A stretch of DNA of 64,000 bases, taken from the NCBI GenBank assembly GCA_037783415.1, contig JAZGTN010000085.1:2475501-2539500 (forward strand), read 5' to 3'. The position numbers were made by a program, and so were the translations under genes. The notes under the pieces were generated by a model. It had not been told where the DNA came from. It did no database searches and was given only the letters and a program-made list of their open reading frames with translations. The DNA comes from Leptasterias polaris. Its lineage: Eukaryota; Echinodermata; Asteroidea; Forcipulatida; Asteriidae. Below, in pieces: positions 1 to 13,200 of this stretch (position 1 is its first letter; each line of letters starts with the position of its first letter).

Positions 1-970
1 CGTACACTTGGATACAGCCACACTACGAGCAGTAGAACAGCGCTGGATCGCCCACTTGGCAAACTTTCAGTTCGATATCAAGTACTGTACCGTCCTGGAA
101 AAAGTAATGACAATGCCGACGCCCTTTCCAGACTCCCCCACCCTGAAGTAGAAGACCAAGAGACAGACGAGTGGGAGGGACAAGTGACGGTTGCAGTTGT
201 GAAGGCATGTCTTGGTGGTTATTGCCCCAATCCTACTCCTGATTCACCAGCTCGTGTCAACATAATAAACACTATGCCAGGCATAAGTCTCCGCCAGATG
301 TCCACTAAACAACATGAAGACTCTATCATCGGCCCAGTTATACAATATATTAAGGAGAACAGACGCCCTGGAAGAAGAACGAGCAAAGTTAGCTCCCATG
401 TCCAAGCGGCTTTTGTCTGATTGGAAGAAGCTACTGACAATGTTCTCTACCGAGTGACAAATGATCCAAAGCAATTGGAAGAGAGGAGGCAGTTAGTGTT
501 ACCCTATGGTCTGCATGAGGAGGTGTTACAAGAGCTCCATGATAGATTCGGTCACATGGGAGCTGACCGCATCCAGGAAGCAATTCGGCAGAGATATTTT
601 TGGCCAAAGATGTCTGTTCAAGTCCAAGATTGGTGTGCTGCCTGTCAAAGGTGTTCTTTGAGGAAGCAAGGAGAGAAGGCCAGGGCCCCTCTTGTCTCCA
701 TCAAGACCACTGCCCCTCTGGATCATCAGGTGGCTACGAGCATGTGTTAGTCATAACTGACCATTTCACTAAGATGACAGTAGCCGTACCCACCCGTGAC
801 CAGACTGCAGCAACCACCGCGAAGGCCCTGTGGGGAAAGTTAAATAGTTTATTATGGGATGCCCACCAGAATACACTCGGACCAAGGCGCCAATTTCGAA
901 TCAAACACGATCAAAGAGCTGTGCAAGTTGTACTGTACAACAAAAAGCCATACAACTCCATGTAAGACAT
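1..970 (+). mobile_element. Decayed Ty3/Gypsy retrotransposon pol fragment (RNase H end, integrase)
   Basis: Translation of 1-180 gives the end of a Gypsy RNase H domain, with a FQFDIKY stretch followed by an NADALSRLP motif; a one-base shift near 95-100 separates the two halves. About 421-720 encodes the integrase zinc-binding domain: HDRFGHMGADR, then RYFWPKM, then CAACQRC, which supplies the HHCC pattern. About 740-835 encodes the start of the integrase core (VITDHFTKM) and then breaks off. No LTR is visible, and the 5' end is cut by the window edge. Frameshifts and truncation make it non-functional. It sits upstream of the first visible MED15 exon, so probably in a MED15 intron. Confidence 0.9.
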
Positions 971-974
971 GTAT

Positions 975-1175
975 GAGGAGGTGAACACCCATACACAATT
1001 CTGAATGAATGTGTATGGCACAGTGGTACCAGGGTTTGCTCATCTGGTGGTTGCTATGATACAAAAGCTTGCCCTGAATTATTTGACATAGCAGCTGTCT
1101 CTATAGTATGGGGAATTCAAATTTAAGGAGTAACTTGTGATCAAGCAACTCATTGTACCAGACATTAATCAAATC
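975..1175. repeat. Dispersed repeat, copy 1 of 3 in the window
   Basis: This segment (ACCCATACACAATTCTGA through CATTGTACCAGAC) matches 14385-14605 and 32700-32995 in order and spacing. All three end with a CATTGTACCAGACAT-like motif. The class is not recognised. It directly abuts the Gypsy fragment. Confidence 0.6.
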
Positions 1176-1275
1176 TAACCCGCAAATGGCTCATTAAATA
1201 TTCATGTAGAATGTAAGCCTTGCCCCTTAACCCTAACACTCCCAAGTTTCAACTGTTTGTCTTATTGTCTTGTAG

Positions 1276-4200
1276 ATGCCAGAAAGGAAGGAGGATCCGG
1301 CAAAATGCAGCAACAAATAGGAGGCGGCGTGCAGGGTAAGTCCAGTTGCCTAATTATACCAATTGTAACATTAAGATTTTACCCTATAATTTTGGACCAT
1401 GAGAGAGGAGCTTGAGCGACGCCTACATGGCACATACACCAGACTAATGCAGGGCTCGAATTTGGGGAGAAAATCCACAAGACTACAGGGCTTGTAGCTC
1501 AAAATCTTTACTGGACCAGACATATTTTTACAAGACCTGATTCAAAATGTGAAAAAACCCAAAAACTTGCTGCCACAGTTTAACATGCATTTGACTGCTT
1601 TTATATGAACCAGAACTGAGACAAGTAAGAGAAGAGTATACTTGATTACTCATAGAATTGAAAGATAATTTATTAGACCCAAAGTCAACACTTGAACATA
1701 ATGTGTTTCTGTTATTCAATTGAAAAACACAAGACCATCGGACTTGTTAGGTCATAAGTTTACTGGCCCAACACTAAAATTACTGGCCTCGGGCCTGTGG
1801 TCCAGTGTAAAATTCGAGCCCTGTAATGGAGCCGGTTTCAAATCTTTCCTGGAGAAACCACCCTGGAGAAGCTGAAATCTATGGAGATATACCACGGATC
1901 ACAACAACTGTTGCTGGGAGACGTGCTAGTTTTGCTGGATACTTCTTCATGGATATGTGCCAGTTAACATCTGTTGTCCTACTCTGGAGGCTACCATGTC
2001 CAGCAAACAGGAGGCAACCACTCACATATCCTGACTACTGTGGAGACTACCATGTCCTAAAGAGGGACTACTCTTGAAAGCTACTGTGTCTGGCAAGAGG
2101 GAGGAGACCACTCACATACCCTGACTACTCTGGAGGCTACCATGTCTACAAGAGGTAGGCAAACACTCACATACCCTGACAACTCTGGAGGCTACCATGT
2201 CCGCAAGAGGGAGGCAAACACTCGCATACCCTGCCTACTGTGGAAGCTACTGTGTCCAGCAAGAGAGGGAAGACCACTCACATATCCTGACTACTCTGGA
2301 GGCTACCATGTCTGGCAAGAGGGAGGGGACTACTCACATATCCTGACACAATTTCCAGAGACACTGGAGTCTGTTTCAAAGACCTGACATGAGCTATGGT
2401 GACTAAACCAGGGTGGCGTAGCAGAGTGTCATTGATCTCGAACGTTGTTGATGGATGCTGATGATGATGATGATTTTCACCCAACCCGATGTGGGATAAA
2501 CACCGTATACTGTACTCAGTGCTTTCCCGAGGCCTGCAGGAAAAAAATCCACACGTACATGTAGGCATACTACTCGAGTGGGATTGTTAACCACAAGACA
2601 ACTGAGTGTGCTTGGTGGCGAGTTGCCAGTAGTTAGCAGCAGGTACCGCAAACAGTTACAACTGTTTGCAGTAACCGTTTTTCTTCATACCAGTTTTGAA
2701 CTTACTCTTCCAAAAACCAATGATACATTAGGCCTATCCCTTTAAACAAGTGTAACCTTGAAGGTAGAATTTCCGCTGATTTTTTGAACATATGTGCTTT
2801 CCTATTCATTGTTTTAGATCCAATGGCAGCTCTACAGGGTTTGACCTCCATACCATTGACGGGGTCAAGATCAGGTCAGCAAGGCACGCCGCCCCCTGGT
2901 CAACAACAGATGGGACAGATGATGGGTGGCAGGCAACAACACAATATAACTGGTAAGAGTTAGCTGGTAGGCATGCAGCGTTACAGTCAAAGGATGAAGG
3001 GAAAACAGCCAGAAGACCCCTTGTATATGATGTCACAAGCTTAAACAGTGCCCCCATTGAGGATATTAAGGACAAACTAGTTTTCCTTCTTTTTCCTTCT
3101 CTTCAGGTCAGTTGACCATGCAGCAACGCCAGAAACAGATTCAGTTGCAGCTGCAGAAGCAGTTATCAGGAGCGGCGTCGTCTCCTCAGTCCCCGGCCAG
3201 CTTCATGCCAGGCACACCCCAGCAGGTAAAGCCACTAAACACTACTAACCTTTTAGAAACCATTAGGGTTGTGCATCTATGTTTATTTTCCCAAACTGTT
3301 CAACGGAATTTGTGACTTTCGGTTTACCGGACTATAAGCCCCCAAGAATATAAGCCGCAGCATCTGAAATTCAGTGTATATGCACACTATTTTTGTTGTA
3401 CGTTGTTGTCGCAGGAGCACTGTACAAATTAACGTGTTGCACAGGCAAGTACAGAACTGAAATGAGAATCTGCGATCGTTTTGGGATTTTTCATGATTAT
3501 TTTGTAATTTTGGTAAATATACTGAAGTGGAAGAGCTTTGCCGTTTTATTTTTTTAGAAACAACTCTACCTACCGTAATTTCCTGCGGATAAGGTGCTCG
3601 GCGCATAAGGCGCAGTACCTCAAATTACCCCAAAAAGATTCAAGGATTAACAGATAAGGCACCCCGCCGCATAAGGCGCAACATATCTTTCACATTGTAC
3701 ACGCTCGCCAAGTCTCAAACTGCTTGTACATCAACACATACAGGGGTCATTGTGATGGTATTTAAGCACACTTACCAAAGCGCAAAGGGATCGTAATTTT
3801 AGATTCACGAAGACGAGTAAAAAATCACTGCTATTTTTTCATTATTATTTTGTCCATGTTCGTTTTAAAGATTTTTTCTATAACCATAGCTTTACAGTTT
3901 TTTGTTTCACACAACGAGCGCGCGCAGATACATGTTTTTCCAACGTTTCCCAATGAATTGGCTGCTAGTCTTTACTAACTCGCTTTTTTGAATACTACTA
4001 TACACGCAAGAAAGAAACGCTAGAGGGCCCTTTCTTAATAATGCTTTCACATTAGGAACGTACGCCCTCTGTTGGCGAAATTCACGATAACATACAAAAA
4101 CGACTTGTTTAATAAAGACTAGTACCTGTCATGTGATATAGCAGTGTACTGTGTGCAGCATTGATCATCGCTCATTCGCGACGGTAATGTTATAAATATT

Positions 4201-7200
4201 GTGGGCAGCAGCATGGCAAGCGACTTCATTCTTCGGTAAGTTTTTTCAAAAATGTGAACGGTGTAGGTTTTATTTTAAGAAAAATGTGACATGTAGAATT
4301 ACCCTGGATGAAATAAAGGAACTATTTTTCAGTATAAATGTAAGATTTCACATTGTAATCATCACAATGAACTCAATCGAAATCAGATAAGGCGCACCGG
4401 AAGATAAGACGCAGTGACTTTTTTTTTTACTATTGAAAGTCAGATAAGACCGTCTTATCCGCAGGAAATTACGGTAAATGCTAATTTAGGGAATTTGACC
4501 TTGTTGCACTGACACAACAATATCATGAATGCAAAATGGAGGGCTTTCCCTGGTATTTGTGGCACGTCGTGGCCGAGCGGTTAACAGCACTGGACTCAAG
4601 CTGTGGTGTTCCTGATCAGCAGAGTGTGGGTTTGAGTCCCGGTCGTAGCACTCGTGTCCTTGAGCAAGATACTTACCATAATTGCTTTGTCCTTCAGATG
4701 GGACATAAAGCCGTTGATCCCATGTGCTAGGAATGGTAGAGCACGTCAAAGAACCGAGAACACTTATCATGGAAGAGTAGGGGTTAACCCTGCTGTTTCT
4801 GGTTCACATTGCAAGCATCTTTGTTTACAGGTTTCCTCAGGCTTGCGAGCTGCAATGATTAAGTGCACTTGTGAGCCATTCTTGGTTTAATTGGCAGAAA
4901 TATATATAATAATAGTATAACATAATCGTTTCCAGATGGATTTGAAAAAAAAAAATATATTACTCTTTGTGTATAGAGTTTTTTGTTTAAATAAATAATA
5001 ATAATAATAACAACTGTATTTATATAGCGCCTAACACCTTCAGTAGGGGGACTCTAAGCGCTCAGAAGAAGAAGAAAAAACAACTATATGTACGATGACT
5101 TGAAGAGAAGAGTCTTAAAATGTGTGATGGTGGTAACTTGTTTGATGTAAAGAGTCCATAAACGAGGCCCACAAAACTGAAAACTACGTCCAAGTCTATG
5201 CTTTGGTGGCAACAGTTGGAATAACAAGGGTTTCCTTGTAATGCTGAATGAAGGTTTCTTGCAGGCATGTTTGTGGTGAGCAGATCATAAATGGGACCAA
5301 TGCCATGACGACATTGAAGGGAGGAGGAGAATCTTTAAAGATAATGCAAGAATGAATAGGAAGCCAATGGAGTGATTAAAGAAGCGCATAGAGACTTTAT
5401 TGTATTATGCGCTATACAAGAACTGCTTATTATTATTATTATTATAGCTGAAGCAATAGCTTCATGTTTTCTTAACCAGGTAATGATTATAAATATTATT
5501 ATAACCATGTTTGAATTGAATTATGTTTTTTATTTTTGCCACTAGGGTATGAATGCTGGACAGGCTGGTGGGGCAATGATGACCCAACAGATGGGTGCAC
5601 TGCAGCAGGCTCAACAGGGACAAATGATCCGTGGACAACAACCATTGAAAGTAAATTCTTTCTTTCTGTTTTTGTGTTGGGCGGGCAGAGCTGCCAGCTC
5701 TCCTTGGTTCTGCAGAGAGTTCCCTGAAAATAAACCAATCACTGAGTGACGGTTTTGAGCGCAAAATAAAAAGCCATTATTTATAACATATTCTTCAATA
5801 CTTCATTTTTAGATGCAGCCTCAGCATATACAGCAACAGGGACCCGGTGCTGGACAGCATGCAAGAGGACAGCAAGCGTTCAAGGTACTAGACATAAATA
5901 TCTTTTAAGAAGGCATACGCCTTACGCCATATCTGAATTGGTGGCTACGGTTCTGGCTATGACCGTGTTGCTAAGGGTGTCTCAAACTTCACCGAATGAT
6001 GACATGGAAATTTAGCTGTAGCCATAGCTGTAGCCGCCAGTTTGGATACGGCCGTATTCTCAGTTGATTTGGAAGCGAGGCTGTCCAACAGAAAATCCTT
6101 CCCTGTGGCATGTCACCACGCACTCTAATAATTATCATGATAATAACTAGTTCTTATATACATGTAGCGCATTTCACAATAGCGCATCAATGCGCTTTAC
6201 TTCAATGCCCTGGTCATTGGGCCAATAACATTCCTGTAATCTTTCTCAGCTCCCTTGAGAGGATACAGCCCCAAGCTGCCGTTGCGCTCTGAAGGCTTTT
6301 TCAAACACAAATTCAACCTCTACCCTTGCAGGTACCCATTTATACCCCTGGGTGAAGAGAAGCAATTATAGTAATTAAGTGTCATGACCGGGATTCAAAC
6401 CCACAACCGATGACTTAACCACCATAACTTGAATTTGATGCTTTACACAGCTCGGCCATGACACTGTATAATCTTTTTTGTCAAAGTCGAAAAATCAATA
6501 TTTGAGTGACCATTGTTTTTTATTTTAGAATTAACATTTGTTCATTGTAATTCATATTCTTTATTATAAATATCAACAGCAGCAGACCATTTCTATGGGT
6601 ATGGCTGGAGCACCCCAACCATTCCAACAGCAGCAACAGTTGCAGCAGCAACAGTTGCAGCAGCAACAACTCCAGCAACAGCAGCTGCAGCAACAACAGC
6701 AACAGCAGCTGCAGCAACGGCAACAGGCGTCACAGCAGGTGAGGATTGCGTTCACACCTCTGACTTTCCAAAGGCAAATGCTGTGAGATAGTCAAGTAGC
6801 TTCCCCCCCCCTGTACTGCTGCACTTTGGCCATTGGCTCTCCCTGCCTTTATCATTCAGCAATCTATTCCAGGTTTAAGGTAGAGTCATAAATTGGGTTG
6901 TTTCAACATAATGCTGATATGAAATTATAAAGAAAGATACAATAAAAGTCACAGGTGAAAGTTTCAGCTGAATCAGTGTCCGCTTGCTGAGAAAACAGCA
7001 AAAAACAGCATAATGAATAATGAATAAATACATTTAAAAAAAAAAACTATAGTGCAGAGACCTTTAATCTATTAAACTGGAACTCTTGAACCTCGCTATT
7101 TTGTTTGCCAGCCACAATTCTTTTCACCAATACCACAGAAAGGCTGCAAAACTTTTGCCATGAAAATGAACAAATTCTTGAGAAGTCTATATTTATCAAG

Positions 7201-10200
7201 ATCTGAAAATCAGAATCCTTTGTTGACCCTATTCACAAAAATCTTGGATCGTACACTGAGGTTCAAATCCTGCTCTAGTAAAAAAATAATCTTAGTTCAA
7301 ACCCAAAATTAATTTAAATTTGCCCAGCTACTTTCCCTAATGGTTTATTACTTGATTTGTTTCATTTCAGCAGCGGCCACCAGTTTCCCCTTACGGTGGC
7401 TACCCCTACATGATGTCCCCACAGGTTGGTACACAAACAAACAAAAAGCATTGGACAAACAGATACGATTCATGGCATTAGAGCCTAAAACTTGACAAAT
7501 AGTGTTAGAGTTTGTAGTAAGATTAAGTAACTCTTAAGAGACATTGGCATACCTGCCAACTAATCAGATTTAATTGGAATTGTCCAGATTGTTGAGATTA
7601 CAGGCCGCAAAAAATCAGAGCAAACCTAATTCTGACAAGAGACAGCAATGAACAAGATCAAAAAGTTCCGGCAAAAAAGGGCGCCATTTCCTTGCTACAG
7701 TAGAGATTTTCTTACGGGATACAGTGTTTTTTGTACATTGTTTTAAAAACAGACATCATTTGTATGTGTACATGTAACAAGCTATACTCGCACGACTTCT
7801 TGCGTTGCTGTCTGTTGGCTCGTAAAACTGGTGTTCTTATTTCTGAGGTTTCAATGTTGGCAGGTATGCATTGGCTTTCGCAGCAGCTTGTACCAAAATA
7901 CCCATTGAAGCGGCAAACGGCTGCAAATCAGACCTACTTCTGATCCATTCAACTGGAAAAGTAGAGGTAGAATTCATGTCCCGAATTCAATGCTCTATTT
8001 TATACATATTCTGTATAATTTCATAAGAACCTTGTTGAACTAATATTTGTAGATACAGAGTTACACACACATATAACTCAATATGGTTTAGACCAACTTG
8101 GTCTCGGAAGTTCAAATTCGCACAAGATTTGCACAGTCTTGAAGTTGCGTTTTCACAAATTTGTCTTGCAAGTCAAAACCGGGTGTCAATACGGCAACCA
8201 GACACCCATCTGGTAACAAATGGTAATGACTTAATGACAAACAGGTACAACCAAGACAAAGGACAGCAGAGGATAGATACTGTAGCACTAAGAAATTAAA
8301 CCAGCAGGAAGCAGAACAAAAAGTGGTTTGAAAAACATCTCTGTGCAAGTGGACATTGCAGCAGAGCTGTAGTTGGGTACTTGTCCATGATTTTAAGCAT
8401 GAGTACATTTCTGTGATAACGAGTACAAGTGCTAGACATTTCTTTTCTATGAGTACTATTCAAGTACAGAAATATATATTTCTGTGAGTGCTAGTACAAG
8501 TATGAGCACAGAAAGAGTAAATGAGTACGAGTGCTACACATTTTTTCCATGATTGAAGTCAAGTAAAAGGGTTTATACTGTGAGTGATAGTATGAATACA
8601 GTTTGATGAGTTCTTGTACGAGTAAGGGTACAGAAAAAGTACATGATTTCTAATGCTAAACATTTGTTTCCATGAGTAAAAAAAAAGTCAAGGTCAAGAA
8701 CACTTATGAGTACTATTATGAGTATGAGTTCAGAATAAAAGTACAGTGCTGGACATTTTTTTCCATGAGTACAAGTCAAGTGCAAGAATGTATTTCTATG
8801 AGTGCTAGCTCAAAAAGGAATACATTTTTATGAGTACTAGTACGAGTGTGAATACAGAAAAAGTACACGAGTACGAGTGCTAGACAATTTTTGTCCATGG
8901 AAACAAGTCAAGTGCAAGATTTTATTTCTGTGAGTGCTTGTACAAGTATAAATACATTTTGGTGAGTACCAGTACGAGAATGGTTACATAAAAAAGGTAC
9001 ATGAGTACGAGTGCTGGACGTTTCTTTCCATGAGTACAAGTCAAGTGCCAGAATGTATTTCTGTGAGTGCTAGCTCAAGTAGGAATACATTTTTATGAGT
9101 ACTATTATGAGAATGAGTTAAAAAGAAAAGTACACAAGTATGAGTGCTGTACATTTCTTATCCCTGGAACAATTAAAGGCACTTAACACGTTTGGTAATT
9201 ACTCAAAATATATATTAGCATAAAAACTTACTTGGTAACCAGCAACGGAGAGCTGTTGATAGTATAAAACATTGTGAGAAACCACTCCCTCTGAAGTAAC
9301 GTAGTTTTTGAGAAAGAGGTAACTTCTCACTAAAATAATAAAAGACTTCATGCATGAAGCCTTTTATTAGCATCTGAAAGCACTCAAAATTGTGTTTTTT
9401 CTTTCTTTATTTTCTTGCAACTTCGATGACCGATTCAGCCCAAATTTTCACAGGTTTGTTATTTTATGCATAGTTGGGATACACCGAGTGACAATACTGG
9501 TCTTTGATAATTACCAAACATGTTCAGTGCCTTTAAAGTACAAGAATTTCTTTCTGTGAGTACTAGTTCATGTAAAAATGAGTTGGAGTACAGCAACAAG
9601 TTCTTATGTATGAGTACTACAACTCGGCATTGCAGCATTTTTGGTCGTAGAATCAAACCTCAATACTCTATGGTTGTGTTTCTGATATTTCCTGACAAGT
9701 CAAGCATGAATTTTATTCATTCATTTATGTTTTTGCTTGCATTAATAATTGATATATTTTATATTTCATTTGTAGACTCATGTGCATGATTGTTTTCTTT
9801 TATGCTTGCAGCACTATCTCACTCAATAATCTTTCATATTTTTGATATAAGTGACTTTTAGGAAGGGAGTGGGGTGCATTTGACCCGTGCAGCATGCGGT
9901 TTCTATGGCTACTGCTTATTCGGTAAACTTTTATGGCTAGCTAATACGGATCAGAAATTTCAGACTCTTATCTGAATTCAGACCTTTCGACGTCTGCCTG
10001 GTGAAAACGGTAGCTATTACTTGCTTTAGATTAAAGGGGACTGTGTCGTCATGATCAAAGGAGACCTGTGGCTGTACATGGAATTATGAACTCTCACCCA
10101 GTTACTTTAGGTGTGCGCCCTCCCTTCGTATCATAATCTAAAGCTCTTTTCACACTAGTCTATTCCCGGGGGCAACCCCGGGAATATTGGCCGGCCCTTT

Positions 10201-13200
10201 CACACTTGGATCGCTTTACCCCTGATCTACCCCGGCATTTTGGCATACCCCGGGGAATAGCCACGCCTGCTCTGGAGTACATGGTAAAACCCTGGGGTAT
10301 TCTTGAAACATGCAACCGGAATCCAGTGGAATTGGGACCTAGGCGAGGACAGTGTGAAAGTGCGCCTAGGTAACAGTTGGGGGGGAAAACTCTCGGGGCT
10401 TCCCCAGGGCTGTATTCCAGGTGATGATAAGAGATACAATGTGAAAAGGGCTTTGGGAGAGAGTGCGCACGTGTTGTACTTAATTGAGAGTTCATAACTC
10501 CATGTACAGCCACAGACCTGCTTTGATCCTAACGACGTAGCACCTTTAAAGAAATCTGCTCTTTGGTCTGCTTCTCTCGCGTTTCCAGGCTCCTGAAAAT
10601 CGATATACTTCTGGGGTGACTAAAAGGTGGAAATGCAATCATTTCAATGAGCATAGTAAAGTGTGAATCCTAGTTTCATACCTTTTTGTCAGCATTGACT
10701 CTCACCCCTGATGTTAATTTGCGTTAGATACCATTAAAAAAAAAAATTCCGAATTGGGTTAAAACAAAAGTAAAAAAAAAATAGTGTGACACACATGTGT
10801 GGGAGCAAACCACATATAGATAGTTCCCAGTAGACGCCATCTTTACGGGCAAATCGCATTTTGGCTTGCAGGCGCGTCAAGCGCTCTAATTATTAACGCA
10901 GCCGCGTCATTCACTAACCAATCATGCAATGAGTTTGGTGAAATGTGCGCGTGCTGCACGCCGTTCTCACGCGTAACGCATGACTGTGTGTTCCAAACTG
11001 CCCGTAAAGATGGCCGATTTACGTCATACTGCAACCTATCTATAGTTCTACAAAATGCAAGCATTGGTAATCAGTCACTTCCATAACATCAGTGCAATGT
11101 GTTTTTTAAACAAATCCAACCTTTCAAAATCAATTTTATTTTATTTTGGTGAACTTCAGCAAGGGCATTTTAATTTTTTTTTTAGAATTTCTTAAATGAA
11201 ATTAAACCAATAGCTTCAACTACCACTTCTTTTTATGTACTCAATCATATGGAGTGTTAAGTTTGGATTTTACCGCACTGACACACAAAATGAGTTCCAC
11301 AATCCCTTAAATGGTATCTTTCCCTCGGCAAAAGATTTAAAATCAGAACAGTTCATAACTCTAGGACTGGGATTGTGTCAAGTCGGATTTGCTTATAAAC
11401 TTTTTCCGCTTATAATTTGTGCACTTTCATCTAATGCATATAACACTGTGATTTGCCTTTTTCTTTTTGGTTCTTTTTACTAACCCGTAACCGTCTCTTT
11501 CCTGGAATCTTTCACTTTCTACTGCAGGCGCCACCAATGTCCCCATATGGCGCTGGCCAACCCTTTGTGATGTCCCCTCAGGTCTGTATCAGAGAAATTC
11601 ACCTTTGATAAAGTGGGCTCAACCATTCACAGTTGCTATAGAGTTTCAAAAACAAATATTTTTCTTTTAATTTTTCCTCGGGGGAAAAATGTATTGGCTT
11701 GGACATGGATTTTAAGAAATTGAGGTCATAAAGCAAGCATTCTGACCCTTGACCCTTGATCCTTGATCTATCAAAACCCAGGTGCAGTTTTATTTGAACC
11801 CTAGCAGTGCCATGTATTAAATACATGCAATGCCACACACTTTTTAAAGTTTAAATTAGTTGACAATAGTAGACATTGCAAATCTAAATTCTAGACACAA
11901 AGACTGCAATCAAGGCACACACAAGTTCAAAGCTGACTCCCCAAACTTGTATTTTCGTCATAATTTGAACTTTCACAAAAAGTCACAATTTTAAATGTGT
12001 TATAAATGTGGCCGATTTAATCGGTCCTACCAACCCAAGTCCGAAAATTGGGATGACTTAATCCATCCTGGACACTGCTGGGATTCAAACTTACCTCTGC
12101 AAAGTCATACAGCAAGAGAGTTAAAAAATGTCGTACCTGAACTTTTGTCTTACAATACCCATTGCAAATTCTACAAAGAAATATCATGTGTTTAACCACG
12201 GGTTCTTCTCAGAACCACCACAGGTCAGAGATAATTGGCGTCTCCGCAAACCTCACATGAAAGAAATACTTTGCTGCTCTACCACCTTGTGTACTTTATT
12301 CCTAATTCTTTCTTCACTTTGATTGCTTGCACTAATCTGATACCTTGCCATCACTCTTATTGATTGATCATTCACTATCATTCTTAGAACATGTTAGATT
12401 TGAGGCTCATGAAGAAAACTAATGCAGTTCTCACAAGAACTGAATGGATAATGGTTCCTCCAAAGAACCATAGCATTTGTTATGAAATGATTATGGTTGG
12501 GAAGATATTTAAAAGTAGAATATAATGATACTGTAAGCGCTGTTAATCCGCTTACGATAAGGAACCTTGTCAAAATTAGTCCAGGACAACCAGTGGATAA
12601 GTACAGTCCAGTTCAAGGTTTTTTATCCGCCGTTAATTCACTTTGTTTGCAATTGGGTGTTGGAGAAAACTTGGAAGAAGTTCACAGTGCCTGGGGTAAC
12701 CGTTACTTTTGATTACAATCCATCAAAAATTTGACATTGGAGAATTCTCCAATGTCAAAATTTATCCGAATACCTGTCCTGGATTAATTTTGACAAGACC
12801 CCTAAGCAGAGCAACAGAATGCAGGGATGAGATTTGTCATACTTTTGTCTGAATCAGACTTTTTATGTCAGCCTGGTGAATAAAAAAAGCCTTTTATTTT
12901 CCACATAAAAGAAAGACAGCCCTTTGATCTACATCACTAGTGCTTAGGACACTGTTTCTAAATAAAGCCTTTTGAATTCCAAACCCTCCCTAGGGGTTAC
13001 CAAAAGGTAGAAACACCATAATTTCAACATACATTTAGGCCATACAATACGTCCTAAAATTTGGATCCAACATGTAGTTTCAGACTTTTTTGCCAGCAAT
13101 AACTCTCATCCCTGAGAATGCATCTACCCACCAGTACAAAGTCAGCATTTTGATATTATGATCTATCAATAGTTGTGTGATATAATGGCAATATGGCAGC

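Larger units (their letters stand above)
9951..10710. mobile_element. hAT-like MITE (family H) carrying a nested TTAA element
   Basis: 9951-10030 plus 10550-10710 together match the uninterrupted relative at 34554-34822: AGAAATTTCAGACTCTTAT at the left, and GTCAGCATTGACTCTCACCC at the right. The left-terminal CAGGGATGAG is lost in this copy. The interruption is the element at 10035-10545. Confidence 0.7.

Noticed and set aside
1..970. A functional retrovirus-like integrase gene
   Set aside because: The integrase core is truncated and frame shifts interrupt pol; no LTRs are visible.
6520..6755. Leu-rich and Cys-rich open frames on the minus strand
   Set aside because: Antisense shadows of the MED15 polyglutamine exon (CAG/CAA runs).
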